Assembly (NCBI GenBank): GCA_964393605.1
Contig: CAYMUL010000007.1
Location: 1-64,000, forward strand
Origin: CAYMUL01 sp964393605
GTDB lineage: Bacteria; Bacteroidota; Ignavibacteria; Ignavibacteriales; Ignavibacteriaceae
Direction of reading: 5' to 3'
DNA: 64,000 nucleotides
Both the position numbers and the translations under genes were made by a program. Below are positions 53,225-61,630 of this stretch, one piece after another. The number at the start of each line of letters is the position of its first letter. Position 1 is the first letter of the stretch. The notes below the pieces were generated by a model. It was not told where the DNA came from and ran no database searches. It saw only the letters and a program-made list of their open reading frames with translations.

Positions 53225-54460
53225 ATGATTTATCAAAATCTTTACAAAACAATTGACACTATTGCATCTCGTTACTTCCCGACTGAAGTAAAATTGCTGA
53301 CAACTGTAATCGATGAACTCGTTACAGATCGGAAAGTTCGCTTTAACGGCGGACGTTTGTGGGTACTCGATTATGAGAAGAAGGAGTACAAATTAATTTA
53401 TCAAAGCGGGAGAGTTAGGAAAATTGAAAAAAATTTTATCATCAAGATTTATGATTATCCTAATTTTAAAAGATATGCAAGCGAAAGAACTATTATTGAT
53501 ACCGAAACAAATCCCGAATTAATTGCACGAGGTATCGACAAGTTTTTTGCTACCGGTGCCGGTAATAAAATCAAAATTGATAATAATTATTATTACGAAT
53601 ATCTACTCGCATTCAACTCTTTAAAACTTGATAGCAATTTCAAATATTCTCTCGATATTATTGCAACTGTACTTACTTCGAAATTAAAGCAGTGGCGTTC
53701 CGCTTCTGTGGAAAAAAATTTGAAAGCCGATATTGATAAAGCGCGGCAACTCCAAAGAAGTATTCTTCCCCAACATGAATTTCAATTTCATGATTATGAT
53801 CTTTACGGAATAACTTTTCCGGCAGAAATTGTCGGCGGCGATTTTTTTGATTACATCGAAAGCGGCGCAGATAAAGACCGCCTTGCAGTTGTACTTGGCG
53901 ATGCCGCAAGTAAAGGCGTTGGTGCTGCCGCGGAAGCGATGTACATTTCCGGCGCGCTACGAATGGCAAGCACTTTCGAAATTAAGATTGCACCATTCAT
54001 GAAAAGAATTAACGAACTCGTCAATAAAATTTTTACGGACGATAAATTCGCTTCTCTTTTTTACGGTGAACTTTCGGCGGATAAGAATGGCTTGTTTCTT
54101 TTTGCAAATGCGGGACACAATCCACCGATTTTTTTAGATTCTGCAACCGGACAGATTAAAAAATTAAATCCAACCGGAACAGTTCTCGGACCCTCGCCGA
54201 AAGCGCATTACACAGTCGAAAATATTAATTTCAATCCGGGCGACATACTGCTAATTTATTCCGATGGAATAACCGAATCAACAAACGAGCATTATCATGA
54301 GTTCGGTGAAAAGCGGCTCGAACAACTTTTGAAAAAATTTAGAAAAGAATCGGCAAAGAAAATTACCGTCGATATTCTCGATGCCGTTATCAAATTTTCC
54401 TCCAACGGAAAATATAATGATGATAAAACTGTTATTGTTATTAAGAAAAAATCGAAGTGA
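53225..54460 (+). CDS. SpoIIE/RsbU-type PP2C phosphatase
   Basis: A 411-residue protein. The first ~190 residues resemble a GAF-like sensory module without a clear ligand. A short helix (DKARQLQRSILP) leads into the SpoIIE/PP2C phosphatase: EIVGGDFFDYIE with the metal-binding Asp residues, VLGDAASKGVGAAAEA, ANAGHNPPIFL and LLIYSDGITEST, ending YNDDKTVIVI. Such enzymes dephosphorylate an anti-anti-sigma protein in partner-switching control of a stress sigma factor; no partner gene is in the window. The stop overlaps the GTG start of the aldehyde dehydrogenase. Confidence 0.92.
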   Translation: MIYQNLYKTIDTIASRYFPTEVKLLTTVIDELVTDRKVRFNGGRLWVLDYEKKEYKLIYQSGRVRKIEKNFIIKIYDYPNFKRYASERTIIDTETNPELIARGIDKFFATGAGNKIKIDNNYYYEYLLAFNSLKLDSNFKYSLDIIATVLTSKLKQWRSASVEKNLKADIDKARQLQRSILPQHEFQFHDYDLYGITFPAEIVGGDFFDYIESGADKDRLAVVLGDAASKGVGAAAEAMYISGALRMASTFEIKIAPFMKRINELVNKIFTDDKFASLFYGELSADKNGLFLFANAGHNPPIFLDSATGQIKKLNPTGTVLGPSPKAHYTVENINFNPGDILLIYSDGITESTNEHYHEFGEKRLEQLLKKFRKESAKKITVDILDAVIKFSSNGKYNDDKTVIVIKKKSK

Positions 54461-55830
54461 CAAAAATTATTACAACGGTCAATCCAAAAAATAATTTTAA
54501 GATTGCCGATTACATCGAATTGACACCTGACGAAATTAAAACAAAAATTTCGGCAAGCAATGAAATGTTCAAAGAATATTCTTTCACAGATTTCTCTTTC
54601 AGAAAAAATTGTTTGCAGAGATTGGCAATTCTTCTTCGCGAAAGAAAAGAATCGCTTTCAATTTTGATGACGAACGAAATGGGAAAACCGATTGCACAAT
54701 CCCGCGCCGAAGTTGAAAAGTGCGCCTGGGTTTGTGATTATTATGTCGAAAACGGAGAATCATTTTTAACTGAGCAAATTGTGAAAACAGATGCATCCAA
54801 AAGTTTTGTAGCATTTGAACCATTGGGAATTGTGCTTGCGGTGATGCCCTGGAATTTTCCGTTCTGGCAAGTCTTTCGTTTTGCCGTTCCCGCATTGATG
54901 GCGGGGAATACAGCACTTTTAAAACATTCCTCAAATGTTATGGGTTGCGCAGTTGAGATTGAAAAATTATTTGACGATTCCGGTTTTCCAAAAAATGTTT
55001 TTCAAACATTAATCATCGGCTCATCATTAGTTCAAAATATTGTTTCCGATTTTCGGGTGAAAGCAATTTCACTCACGGGCAGTACAGAAGCGGGAAAATC
55101 TGTTGCAGAACTTGCCGGCAGGCATCTGAAAAAATGCGTGCTCGAGCTCGGCGGTAGCGATCCTTATCTAATTTTGGAAGATGCCGATATTGATTCCGCA
55201 GTTGATTCATGTGTTACGGCGCGGTTGATAAATGGCGGACAAAGTTGTATTGCCGCAAAGCGTTTCATCATCTGTGAAAAAATATATGATGAGTTTGAAC
55301 AAAAATTTATTTCTAAAATGTCGCTGAAAAAATTCGGCAATCCGATGGATGAAACGAATGACTTAGGTCCGATGGCAAGTGTAAAACTCAGAGACGAACT
55401 TCATGCGCAAGTGTTGGCATCGATAAATGGCGGCGCGGAATTGAAACTTGGCGGATTCATTCCCGATAGTGAAGGGGCATATTATCCACCAACTGTGCTA
55501 ACGAATGTGAGTAAAAATAATGTTGCATTCCGAGAAGAGTTGTTTGGTCCCGTTGCACCTTTAATAAAAGTTAAAGATGAAAATGAAGCGATCGCATTTG
55601 CAAATGATTCTCACTTTGGGCTTGGCGCAGCGCTGTTCACAACCGATCTCGAAAGAGGAGAATTCCTTGCGAAGAAAAAATTGAATGCAGGAAATTGTTT
55701 CGTAAATACTTTTGTAAAATCTGATCCGCGACTACCTTTCGGCGGTGTGAACGAATCCGGTTTCGGGCGCGAGTTATCTCTTTTCGGTATTCGCGAGTTT
55801 GTAAATATTAAATCTGTTTTCGTGAAGTGA
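54457..55830 (+). CDS. Aldehyde dehydrogenase (succinate-semialdehyde type)
   Basis: A 457-residue NAD(P)-dependent dehydrogenase. Landmarks: MTNEMGKPIAQSRAEVEKCA, MPWNFPFWQVFRFAVPALMA, LTGSTEAGKSVAEL (cofactor), the general base in CVLELGGSDPYLIL (~230), the nucleophile Cys in NGGQSCIAAKRFI (~265), LFGPVAPL and LPFGGVNESGFGREL. The TEMGKP/AE...W pattern and the length fit NAD-dependent succinate-semialdehyde dehydrogenases such as Sad/GabD-like enzymes, but the substrate is not fixed by sequence alone. It starts at a GTG overlapping the phosphatase stop. Confidence 0.85.
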   Translation: MTKIITTVNPKNNFKIADYIELTPDEIKTKISASNEMFKEYSFTDFSFRKNCLQRLAILLRERKESLSILMTNEMGKPIAQSRAEVEKCAWVCDYYVENGESFLTEQIVKTDASKSFVAFEPLGIVLAVMPWNFPFWQVFRFAVPALMAGNTALLKHSSNVMGCAVEIEKLFDDSGFPKNVFQTLIIGSSLVQNIVSDFRVKAISLTGSTEAGKSVAELAGRHLKKCVLELGGSDPYLILEDADIDSAVDSCVTARLINGGQSCIAAKRFIICEKIYDEFEQKFISKMSLKKFGNPMDETNDLGPMASVKLRDELHAQVLASINGGAELKLGGFIPDSEGAYYPPTVLTNVSKNNVAFREELFGPVAPLIKVKDENEAIAFANDSHFGLGAALFTTDLERGEFLAKKKLNAGNCFVNTFVKSDPRLPFGGVNESGFGRELSLFGIREFVNIKSVFVK

Positions 55831-55831
55831 T

Positions 55832-57145
55832 ATGAGCGATTCATTAAAACTTCTTCCCGATTTTTTCCAACAGTTCGATTCACAACTCAGTTACGAAGAA
55901 TTGTTTTTCATGATTCAAAAAATCGGAATTGCAATTCTTATCGGTGTGCTAATCGGAATTGAGCGAGAGCGAACTTTTTCGGAACAACAAAAATCTTTCG
56001 CGGGAATTAGAACTTTTCCGTTTGTCGCTCTTTTCGGATTTCTTGGTGCTTTCATTTCTTCATTCACACATTACTCTGCGTATCTAACTTTCTTTATTGT
56101 CTTTAGCGTGCTTGTAATTACTTCGTACGTTCAAACTTCGAAGGAGGGGAAAATTGGTATAACCACCGAAGTTTCATCGATGCTTGTGTTTATTTGCGGC
56201 TCGTTGGTTTATTGGAATTACATCAGGATAGCCGCGATAATAGCCATTGTGCTTGCACTCTTCCTCTCGCTGAAAATAAAACTTCATACATTTGTCGAAA
56301 CTGTTTCCGATGAAGATATAACTGCTGTTTTAAAACTCGGAATTGTAACAATAATAATTTTACCGTTGTTGCCGGATCGATATTTCGGTCCGTTCCAAAC
56401 ATTTAATTTGCGCGTGTTGTGGTATATGGTAATTTTTGTCGCCGCGCTAAGTTTTGTCGGTTACATATTAACAAAGTACGTCGGAGTTAAAAGAGGTATT
56501 TCACTCACATCACTATTTGGGGGATTAGTATCGAGCACTGCGCTTGCATATTCTTTTTCGAAAAGAAGTAAAGTTTCAGAAATGGTTTCATCCAATCTTG
56601 CGGCGGGAATTATCATCGCCTCAACTATCGTTTTTCCAAAAGTCTTTTTGGAGATTTTGGTTGTGAACAAAAATTTGATTTCGTTTATCTGGATACAACT
56701 TTTATTGTTGATGCTCAGCGGACTTATCATCAGTAGAATTTTTTGGAATAAATCAAAAACGAATACGGTCGGCGAAATTACTTTGAAGAATCCTTTCGAA
56801 TTGAAATCGGCTTTGTTGTTCGGTTTAATTTTCGGTGTAATACTTTTTCTTTCAAAACTATCGCAATATTATTTGGGTGAAGGAGGAAGTTATTTGTTGA
56901 GCATCATCGCCGGTTTAACCAATATTGATGCTATTACACTCTCTATGGCACAATTAGCAGGCAAAGAAATTTCTCATGAGATTGCGGCGAACTCAATCAT
57001 CTTCGCAACTTTGTCAAACATCATCTTCAAAGCTTCAATCGTATTTTTCATTGGTTCGGAACAACTAAGAAAAATCGTACTCAAAGGTTTTGGCGGAATC
57101 GCACTCACTGCATCAAGTATACTTATTTACTCAATACTTTTTTAG
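55832..57145 (+). CDS. MgtC/SapB-DUF4010 membrane protein
   Basis: A 437-residue protein with around twelve hydrophobic segments. The N-terminal third is MgtC-like (GIAILIGVLIGIERERTF, then AGIRTFPFVALFGFLGA), and the rest is the DUF4010 half (LGIVTIIILPLLPDRYFG, TSLFGGLVSSTALAYSFS, AGLTNIDAITLSMAQLAG). MgtC proteins affect Mg2+ limitation and F-ATPase in pathogens; the fused DUF4010 form has no established function. It starts one base after the aldehyde dehydrogenase stop. Confidence 0.88.
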   Translation: MSDSLKLLPDFFQQFDSQLSYEELFFMIQKIGIAILIGVLIGIERERTFSEQQKSFAGIRTFPFVALFGFLGAFISSFTHYSAYLTFFIVFSVLVITSYVQTSKEGKIGITTEVSSMLVFICGSLVYWNYIRIAAIIAIVLALFLSLKIKLHTFVETVSDEDITAVLKLGIVTIIILPLLPDRYFGPFQTFNLRVLWYMVIFVAALSFVGYILTKYVGVKRGISLTSLFGGLVSSTALAYSFSKRSKVSEMVSSNLAAGIIIASTIVFPKVFLEILVVNKNLISFIWIQLLLLMLSGLIISRIFWNKSKTNTVGEITLKNPFELKSALLFGLIFGVILFLSKLSQYYLGEGGSYLLSIIAGLTNIDAITLSMAQLAGKEISHEIAANSIIFATLSNIIFKASIVFFIGSEQLRKIVLKGFGGIALTASSILIYSILF

Positions 57146-57159
57146 CAAAAAAAATATAA

Positions 57160-59145
57160 ATGGAATTTAATCGAAAAAATTTTTCAGACGATAGATTACT
57201 ACAACTTCATCGTTCGCTCGTTCTCCCGAGATTAATAGAAGAGAAAATGTTAAACCTTCTCCGACTCGGGATAATTTCGAAATGGTTTTCAGGAATCGGA
57301 CAGGAAGCAATTTCTGTTGGAGTTGCCTCTGCTCTTAACAACGATGAATACATCCTCCCGTTGATGCGGAATCTTGGAGTGTTCACATCGCGAAATATTT
57401 CTTTAAAAAAATTGTTCGCGCAATTTTTAGGAAAGCAAACCGGCTTCACTAAAGGGCGTGATCGTACATTTCATTTCGGAACAAAAGAACATCACATTGT
57501 TGGAATGATTTCTCATCTCGGTCCGCAACTTGCTGTTGCTGACGGAATTGCGCTCTATGATAAAATTCATTCTCGAAAAAAAGTTACAGCAGTTTTCACG
57601 GGCGACGGAGGTACAAGCGAAGGAGATTTTCACGAATCGCTCAACATTGCATCCGTTTGGAAATTGCCGGTGATTTTTATAATTGAAAATAATGGTTATG
57701 GTTTAAGCACAACTCCGCAAGAGCAGTACAACTGCAAACATCTGGTTGATCGCGCCATCGCCTACGGTATCAAGGGTTATCGCATCGATGGAAATAATAT
57801 TCTTGAAGTTCACGAAACAATTTCTAAGTTAGCGGAAAAAATGCGCGTGCATCCCGAACCCGTTCTAATTGAAGCCGTAACTTTCCGGATGCGCGGACAT
57901 GAAGAAGCAAGCGGAACAAAGTACGTTCCCAAAAAATTATTCGAAGAGTGGGGAAGGAAAGATCCGATTCTGAACTTTGAAAATTTTCTTCGCGAAGAAG
58001 GATTAATCACTCTGGAGAAAATTGAAAAGATTAAAAATGATTTTCGAAATGTTATTGAAGAGGATTGGCTCGAAGCGGAAAAAGAACCTGAACCGAAAGC
58101 CGATAGCGCAGTTGAAGAAATTGAAATGTACGCGCCGTACAAGTTTGTTGCGGTTGAAGCGAACATTGAATCTTCAAGTAACAAACGTTTTGTCGATGCC
58201 GTTTCCGATGCATTGAATTTGGCTCTACAAAAATTTGGCGATCTAATAATTATGGGGCAGGACATTGCCGAGTATGGCGGCGTTTTCAAAATTACGGAGG
58301 GCTTCGCAGAAAAATTTGGAAAGGGTAGAATTCGAAATACTCCGATCTGTGAATCAGCGATTCTCGGTTCTGCTTTGGGCTATTCAATTCAGGGCGGGAA
58401 AGCTATTGTCGAAATGCAATTTGCAGATTTTGTTTCTTCCGGCTTCAATCCTATTGTGAATAATCTTGCAAAAGTATTTTATCGATGGGGACAAAATGCA
58501 GATGTTGTCGTTCGCATGCCTACGGGTGCCGGAGTTTCTGCGGGTCCGTTTCATTCTCAATCGAATGAAGCATGGTTCACTCACGTCCCCGGTTTAAAAG
58601 TTGTTTATCCTTCTTCGCCGTGGGATGCGAAAGGCTTACTGCTCGCGTCTATCGAAGATCCAAATCCGATTTTATTCTTTGAACATAAAGCTCTTTATAG
58701 ATCTTTGAGTGAATCGATTCCGGGAGATTACTACACGATCGAAATTGGAAAAGGGAAGTATGTTCAATATGGACATGATGCAACGATCATCACTTACGGA
58801 ATGGGAGTTGAATGGTGTAAAAATATTGTTCGCGATAGATTATTTGAAGCGAGTTCAATTGAAATTATTGATCTGCGCACTTTGATTCCGTGGGATAAAA
58901 AATTAGTTGAAGAATCAGTAAAGAAAACCGGAAAAGTTTTAATCGTGCATGAAGATATATTGACGGGAGGAATCGGCGGAGAAATTTCTGCATGGATTAC
59001 CGAACATCTCTTCGAGCATCTCGATGCGCCGATAATGCGCGCCGCAAGTCTCGATACGGCTGTCCCGCTTGCCCCGATTCTCGAAAATAATTTTTTACCG
59101 GTTGCAAGAGTTAGAGACAAATTGCAACAACTTTTGAGTTATTGA
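57160..59145 (+). CDS. 2-oxo acid dehydrogenase E1, fused alpha-beta (branched-chain type)
   Basis: A 661-residue thiamin-diphosphate enzyme in which the alpha (~1-320) and beta (~335-661) chains are one polypeptide. Alpha: FSGIGQEAISVGVASAL, FHFGTKEHHIVGMISHLG, and the TPP motif GDGGTSEGDFHESL (~147) with ENNGYGLST. Beta: MGQDIAEYGGVFKITEGF, VEMQFADFVSSGFNPI, VVRMPTGAGVSAGPFHSQS and FFEHKALYRS. Similar fused E1 proteins are annotated as 2-oxoisovalerate dehydrogenase in Bacteroidota and Chlorobi. E2 and E3 are not in the window. It follows the MgtC gene by 14 bases and overlaps the next. Confidence 0.9.
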   Translation: MEFNRKNFSDDRLLQLHRSLVLPRLIEEKMLNLLRLGIISKWFSGIGQEAISVGVASALNNDEYILPLMRNLGVFTSRNISLKKLFAQFLGKQTGFTKGRDRTFHFGTKEHHIVGMISHLGPQLAVADGIALYDKIHSRKKVTAVFTGDGGTSEGDFHESLNIASVWKLPVIFIIENNGYGLSTTPQEQYNCKHLVDRAIAYGIKGYRIDGNNILEVHETISKLAEKMRVHPEPVLIEAVTFRMRGHEEASGTKYVPKKLFEEWGRKDPILNFENFLREEGLITLEKIEKIKNDFRNVIEEDWLEAEKEPEPKADSAVEEIEMYAPYKFVAVEANIESSSNKRFVDAVSDALNLALQKFGDLIIMGQDIAEYGGVFKITEGFAEKFGKGRIRNTPICESAILGSALGYSIQGGKAIVEMQFADFVSSGFNPIVNNLAKVFYRWGQNADVVVRMPTGAGVSAGPFHSQSNEAWFTHVPGLKVVYPSSPWDAKGLLLASIEDPNPILFFEHKALYRSLSESIPGDYYTIEIGKGKYVQYGHDATIITYGMGVEWCKNIVRDRLFEASSIEIIDLRTLIPWDKKLVEESVKKTGKVLIVHEDILTGGIGGEISAWITEHLFEHLDAPIMRAASLDTAVPLAPILENNFLPVARVRDKLQQLLSY

Positions 59146-60887
59146 TCGGTAAAGAAGAAATAAAAATCATCCGAAGAGCGAAAAAAGTTTTCTTATCTTT
59201 GCAAATAAAAAAATCACACAATAATCATTTGTACACGCATACGCTAAAGCCAATTTTAATAATACTTCTTTCATTCTTTTTGGGGATGAAATTAGCGGGG
59301 GAGAATTCTGATCTTCCCGGTAAAAAAAATCTTCACGGACGGGAAACGCGATTCACTTCTTACACTTCAGAGATACAATACGAACTCGATGTTCTGCATT
59401 ATTACATTGATTTAAAACTCTTTCCCGATCGGAAACATCTCGAAAGCGAAGTAACCATCACTGCCACTCCTTTTGAAAAAAATCTTTCGCAGATTGATTT
59501 GAACTTGCATGATAATTTGAAAGTAGCTTCAATATTTTTGAATGAGAAACGAGTTGAATTTTCTCATAAGGGATCAAAACTCTCGTTGAAAAATATCAAA
59601 GTTGAAAAAAACGATACAGTTGATATAAAAATTAAATACAGCGGAACGCCGCTAAAAATAGGGCTTTCCTCATTCTCCTTCGGAAAAATTAACGGGCGTT
59701 CTCTCGTCTATACTTTGAACGAACCGAACAATGCTTCAACATGGATTCCGTGTAACGACATTCCGACCGACAAATCATTGATGACCATTCGCATCGAAAA
59801 TGATGATGAATTTGTTTCCGTTTCAAATGGAATTTTGATCGAAGAAAAGAAATTAAAAGATAGAAAATCTTTTACGTGGAAAACTTTTTATCCGATTGCA
59901 ACTTACTTGATTTGTTTTTACAGCGGTCCTTACGAGCAATACAACGATAAATATATCGATAACAATAATGATACGCTTCCGCTAAATTATTTTGTGCTTC
60001 CCGAAGATTTGAACGAAGCGAAAATTGATTTTGAAGATCACCCCGTATATCTAAAAGTATTCGAAAAACTTTTCGGAGAATATCCTTTTAAAAAAGAAAA
60101 GTATGGCGTCGCACAGTTTTTATGGCAACTCGGCGCGATGGAACATCAAACAATAACCGGTATCGGTTCTAAACTTGTTACGGGAAAAAAATTATTCTCC
60201 GATGTGCTGATTCACGAAGTAGCGCATCATTGGTGGGGGAATGCAGTAACCCCGAGTTCGTGGGATGATATCTGGCTGAATGAAGCATTTGCAACTTATT
60301 CCGAAGCACTTTACTTCGAAGAAGTTTCCGGGCATGATGCGTTAGTTTCAACGATGGAAGATAAAATTGAATTTGATTTCGCCGGCACGGTTTATTCTCC
60401 CGATGATCTATTCAATGCCACGGTCTATAATAAGGGCGCATGGGTTTTACACATGCTTAGAAATGAACTGAGCGATGAAATATTTTTTCCTCTCTTAAAA
60501 AAATATTTTGAAGAGTATAAATACAAAAACATTTCAACCGAAGAGTTCATCGATTTTTGCGAAGAATTTTCGGATGTTGATTTAACTCAATTCTTCAAGC
60601 AATGGATTTATGAAGGAGAAGGAATTCCCCGCGTTAAATACACTTTTAAATCTGTTAAAAGAAACGGAACAAAGTATCTCGACGTTCTTCTAACACAAGA
60701 AGAAAACAATTTGATTTATCACCTGCCGATTGAATTGGAAATTGTTACTGCGGATAAAAAATCCGTTCGCGAAAAAATTTTATTGGAAAGTGAAAGCACT
60801 CTTTTTTCTTTTCCGCTCGAAGGCAAATTTTTATCGCTCAATTTTGATCCCGACAATAATTTGTTAACACGATTCGAATTGAAATGA
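59142..60887 (+). CDS. M1-family zinc aminopeptidase
   Basis: A 581-residue M1 metallopeptidase. It carries the exopeptidase motif in QLGAMEHQTITG, and the zinc site LIHEVAHHWWGNAV followed by NEAFATYSEAL with the third ligand Glu. The beta-sheet N domain (YIDLKLFPDRKHLESEV) precedes it. The frame opens at TTG 59142, overlapping the E1 stop (TTGA). A TTG at 59229 instead gives a compact signal-like N-terminus (HTLKPILIILLSFFLG), and a TATCTTTGC promoter element at 59194-59202 lies between them. The start is therefore uncertain. It probably trims N-terminal residues from peptides in the periplasm. Confidence 0.9.
   Translation: MIGKEEIKIIRRAKKVFLSLQIKKSHNNHLYTHTLKPILIILLSFFLGMKLAGENSDLPGKKNLHGRETRFTSYTSEIQYELDVLHYYIDLKLFPDRKHLESEVTITATPFEKNLSQIDLNLHDNLKVASIFLNEKRVEFSHKGSKLSLKNIKVEKNDTVDIKIKYSGTPLKIGLSSFSFGKINGRSLVYTLNEPNNASTWIPCNDIPTDKSLMTIRIENDDEFVSVSNGILIEEKKLKDRKSFTWKTFYPIATYLICFYSGPYEQYNDKYIDNNNDTLPLNYFVLPEDLNEAKIDFEDHPVYLKVFEKLFGEYPFKKEKYGVAQFLWQLGAMEHQTITGIGSKLVTGKKLFSDVLIHEVAHHWWGNAVTPSSWDDIWLNEAFATYSEALYFEEVSGHDALVSTMEDKIEFDFAGTVYSPDDLFNATVYNKGAWVLHMLRNELSDEIFFPLLKKYFEEYKYKNISTEEFIDFCEEFSDVDLTQFFKQWIYEGEGIPRVKYTFKSVKRNGTKYLDVLLTQEENNLIYHLPIELEIVTADKKSVREKILLESESTLFSFPLEGKFLSLNFDPDNNLLTRFELK
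59194..59202 (+). promoter_or_regulatory. Candidate -7 element inside the M1 5' region
   Basis: TATCTTTGC matches TAnnTTTG exactly and lies 27 bases before the TTG at 59229. No clear -33 box is seen. If used, it would make the M1 gene partly independent of the upstream operon and exclude the 59142 start for that transcript. Confidence 0.3.
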
Positions 60888-61630
60888 GCGCGATGAGTAA
60901 TTCTAAAAAATATTTTTTCATCTCCGATTTGCATCTCGGACTCGAAGAGAAAGAAAAAGAATTGAAAAAGGAGAACTTGTTGATTTCACTTCTTGAAAAA
61001 ATAAAAAAAGAAGGAGATGAACTTTTTATTGTCGGCGATCTTTTCGATTATTGGTTTGAATATCGCCGCGTTTATCAAAAAGGTTTTTTCAAAACTTTAA
61101 CCGCACTCAAAGCCTTGGTGGATGCGGGTGTTAAAGTACATTATTTCATCGGCAACCATGATTTTTTGCATCGTGATTTTTTCGAAAAGGAAATTGGCGT
61201 TACGCTCGTACATGATTCAATTGAAATTGAACTTGACGGAAAAAGATTTTTTATCGCACACGGAGATGGTTTGGTTAAGAACGATCTCGGTTATAATATT
61301 TTGAAAATGATTTTAAGAAATAAGTTTATCCAATTTTTATATTCTCTGATTCATCCCGATCTCGGCATTTGGATTGCAAGTAAAACAAGCAAGACAAGCA
61401 GAAACTATACCGCATCAAAAAATTACGGCGAGGAAGATGGACTTCTCGAATCCGCAAAAAACAAAATTGATCTTGGTTGTGATTTTGTAATCTTCGGACA
61501 TCTTCACCAACGAATTAAAACTAACTACAAAAATGGATTTTACTACAACCTCGGTTCATGGCTCGATTTTCCTTGCTATGGTCTCTTCTCAAACGGAAAA
61601 TTTGAAATTCATGATTGGAACTCAGAATGA
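60884..61630 (+). CDS. lpxH: UDP-2,3-diacylglucosamine hydrolase-like metallophosphoesterase
   Basis: A 248-residue calcineurin-fold phosphoesterase with all metal-binding blocks: FISDLHLGLEEK, VGDLFDYWFEYRR, FIGNHDFLHRD, FIAHGDGLVKND and FGHLHQRIK. The order and FDYWFEYR signature fit LpxH, which cleaves UDP-2,3-diacylglucosamine to lipid X in lipid A synthesis. Bacteroidota and Chlorobi homologues are commonly annotated this way. The ATG overlaps the M1 stop by 4 bases; a second ATG three codons downstream is equally possible. The stop overlaps the PBP gene (ATGA). Confidence 0.88.
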   Translation: MSAMSNSKKYFFISDLHLGLEEKEKELKKENLLISLLEKIKKEGDELFIVGDLFDYWFEYRRVYQKGFFKTLTALKALVDAGVKVHYFIGNHDFLHRDFFEKEIGVTLVHDSIEIELDGKRFFIAHGDGLVKNDLGYNILKMILRNKFIQFLYSLIHPDLGIWIASKTSKTSRNYTASKNYGEEDGLLESAKNKIDLGCDFVIFGHLHQRIKTNYKNGFYYNLGSWLDFPCYGLFSNGKFEIHDWNSE

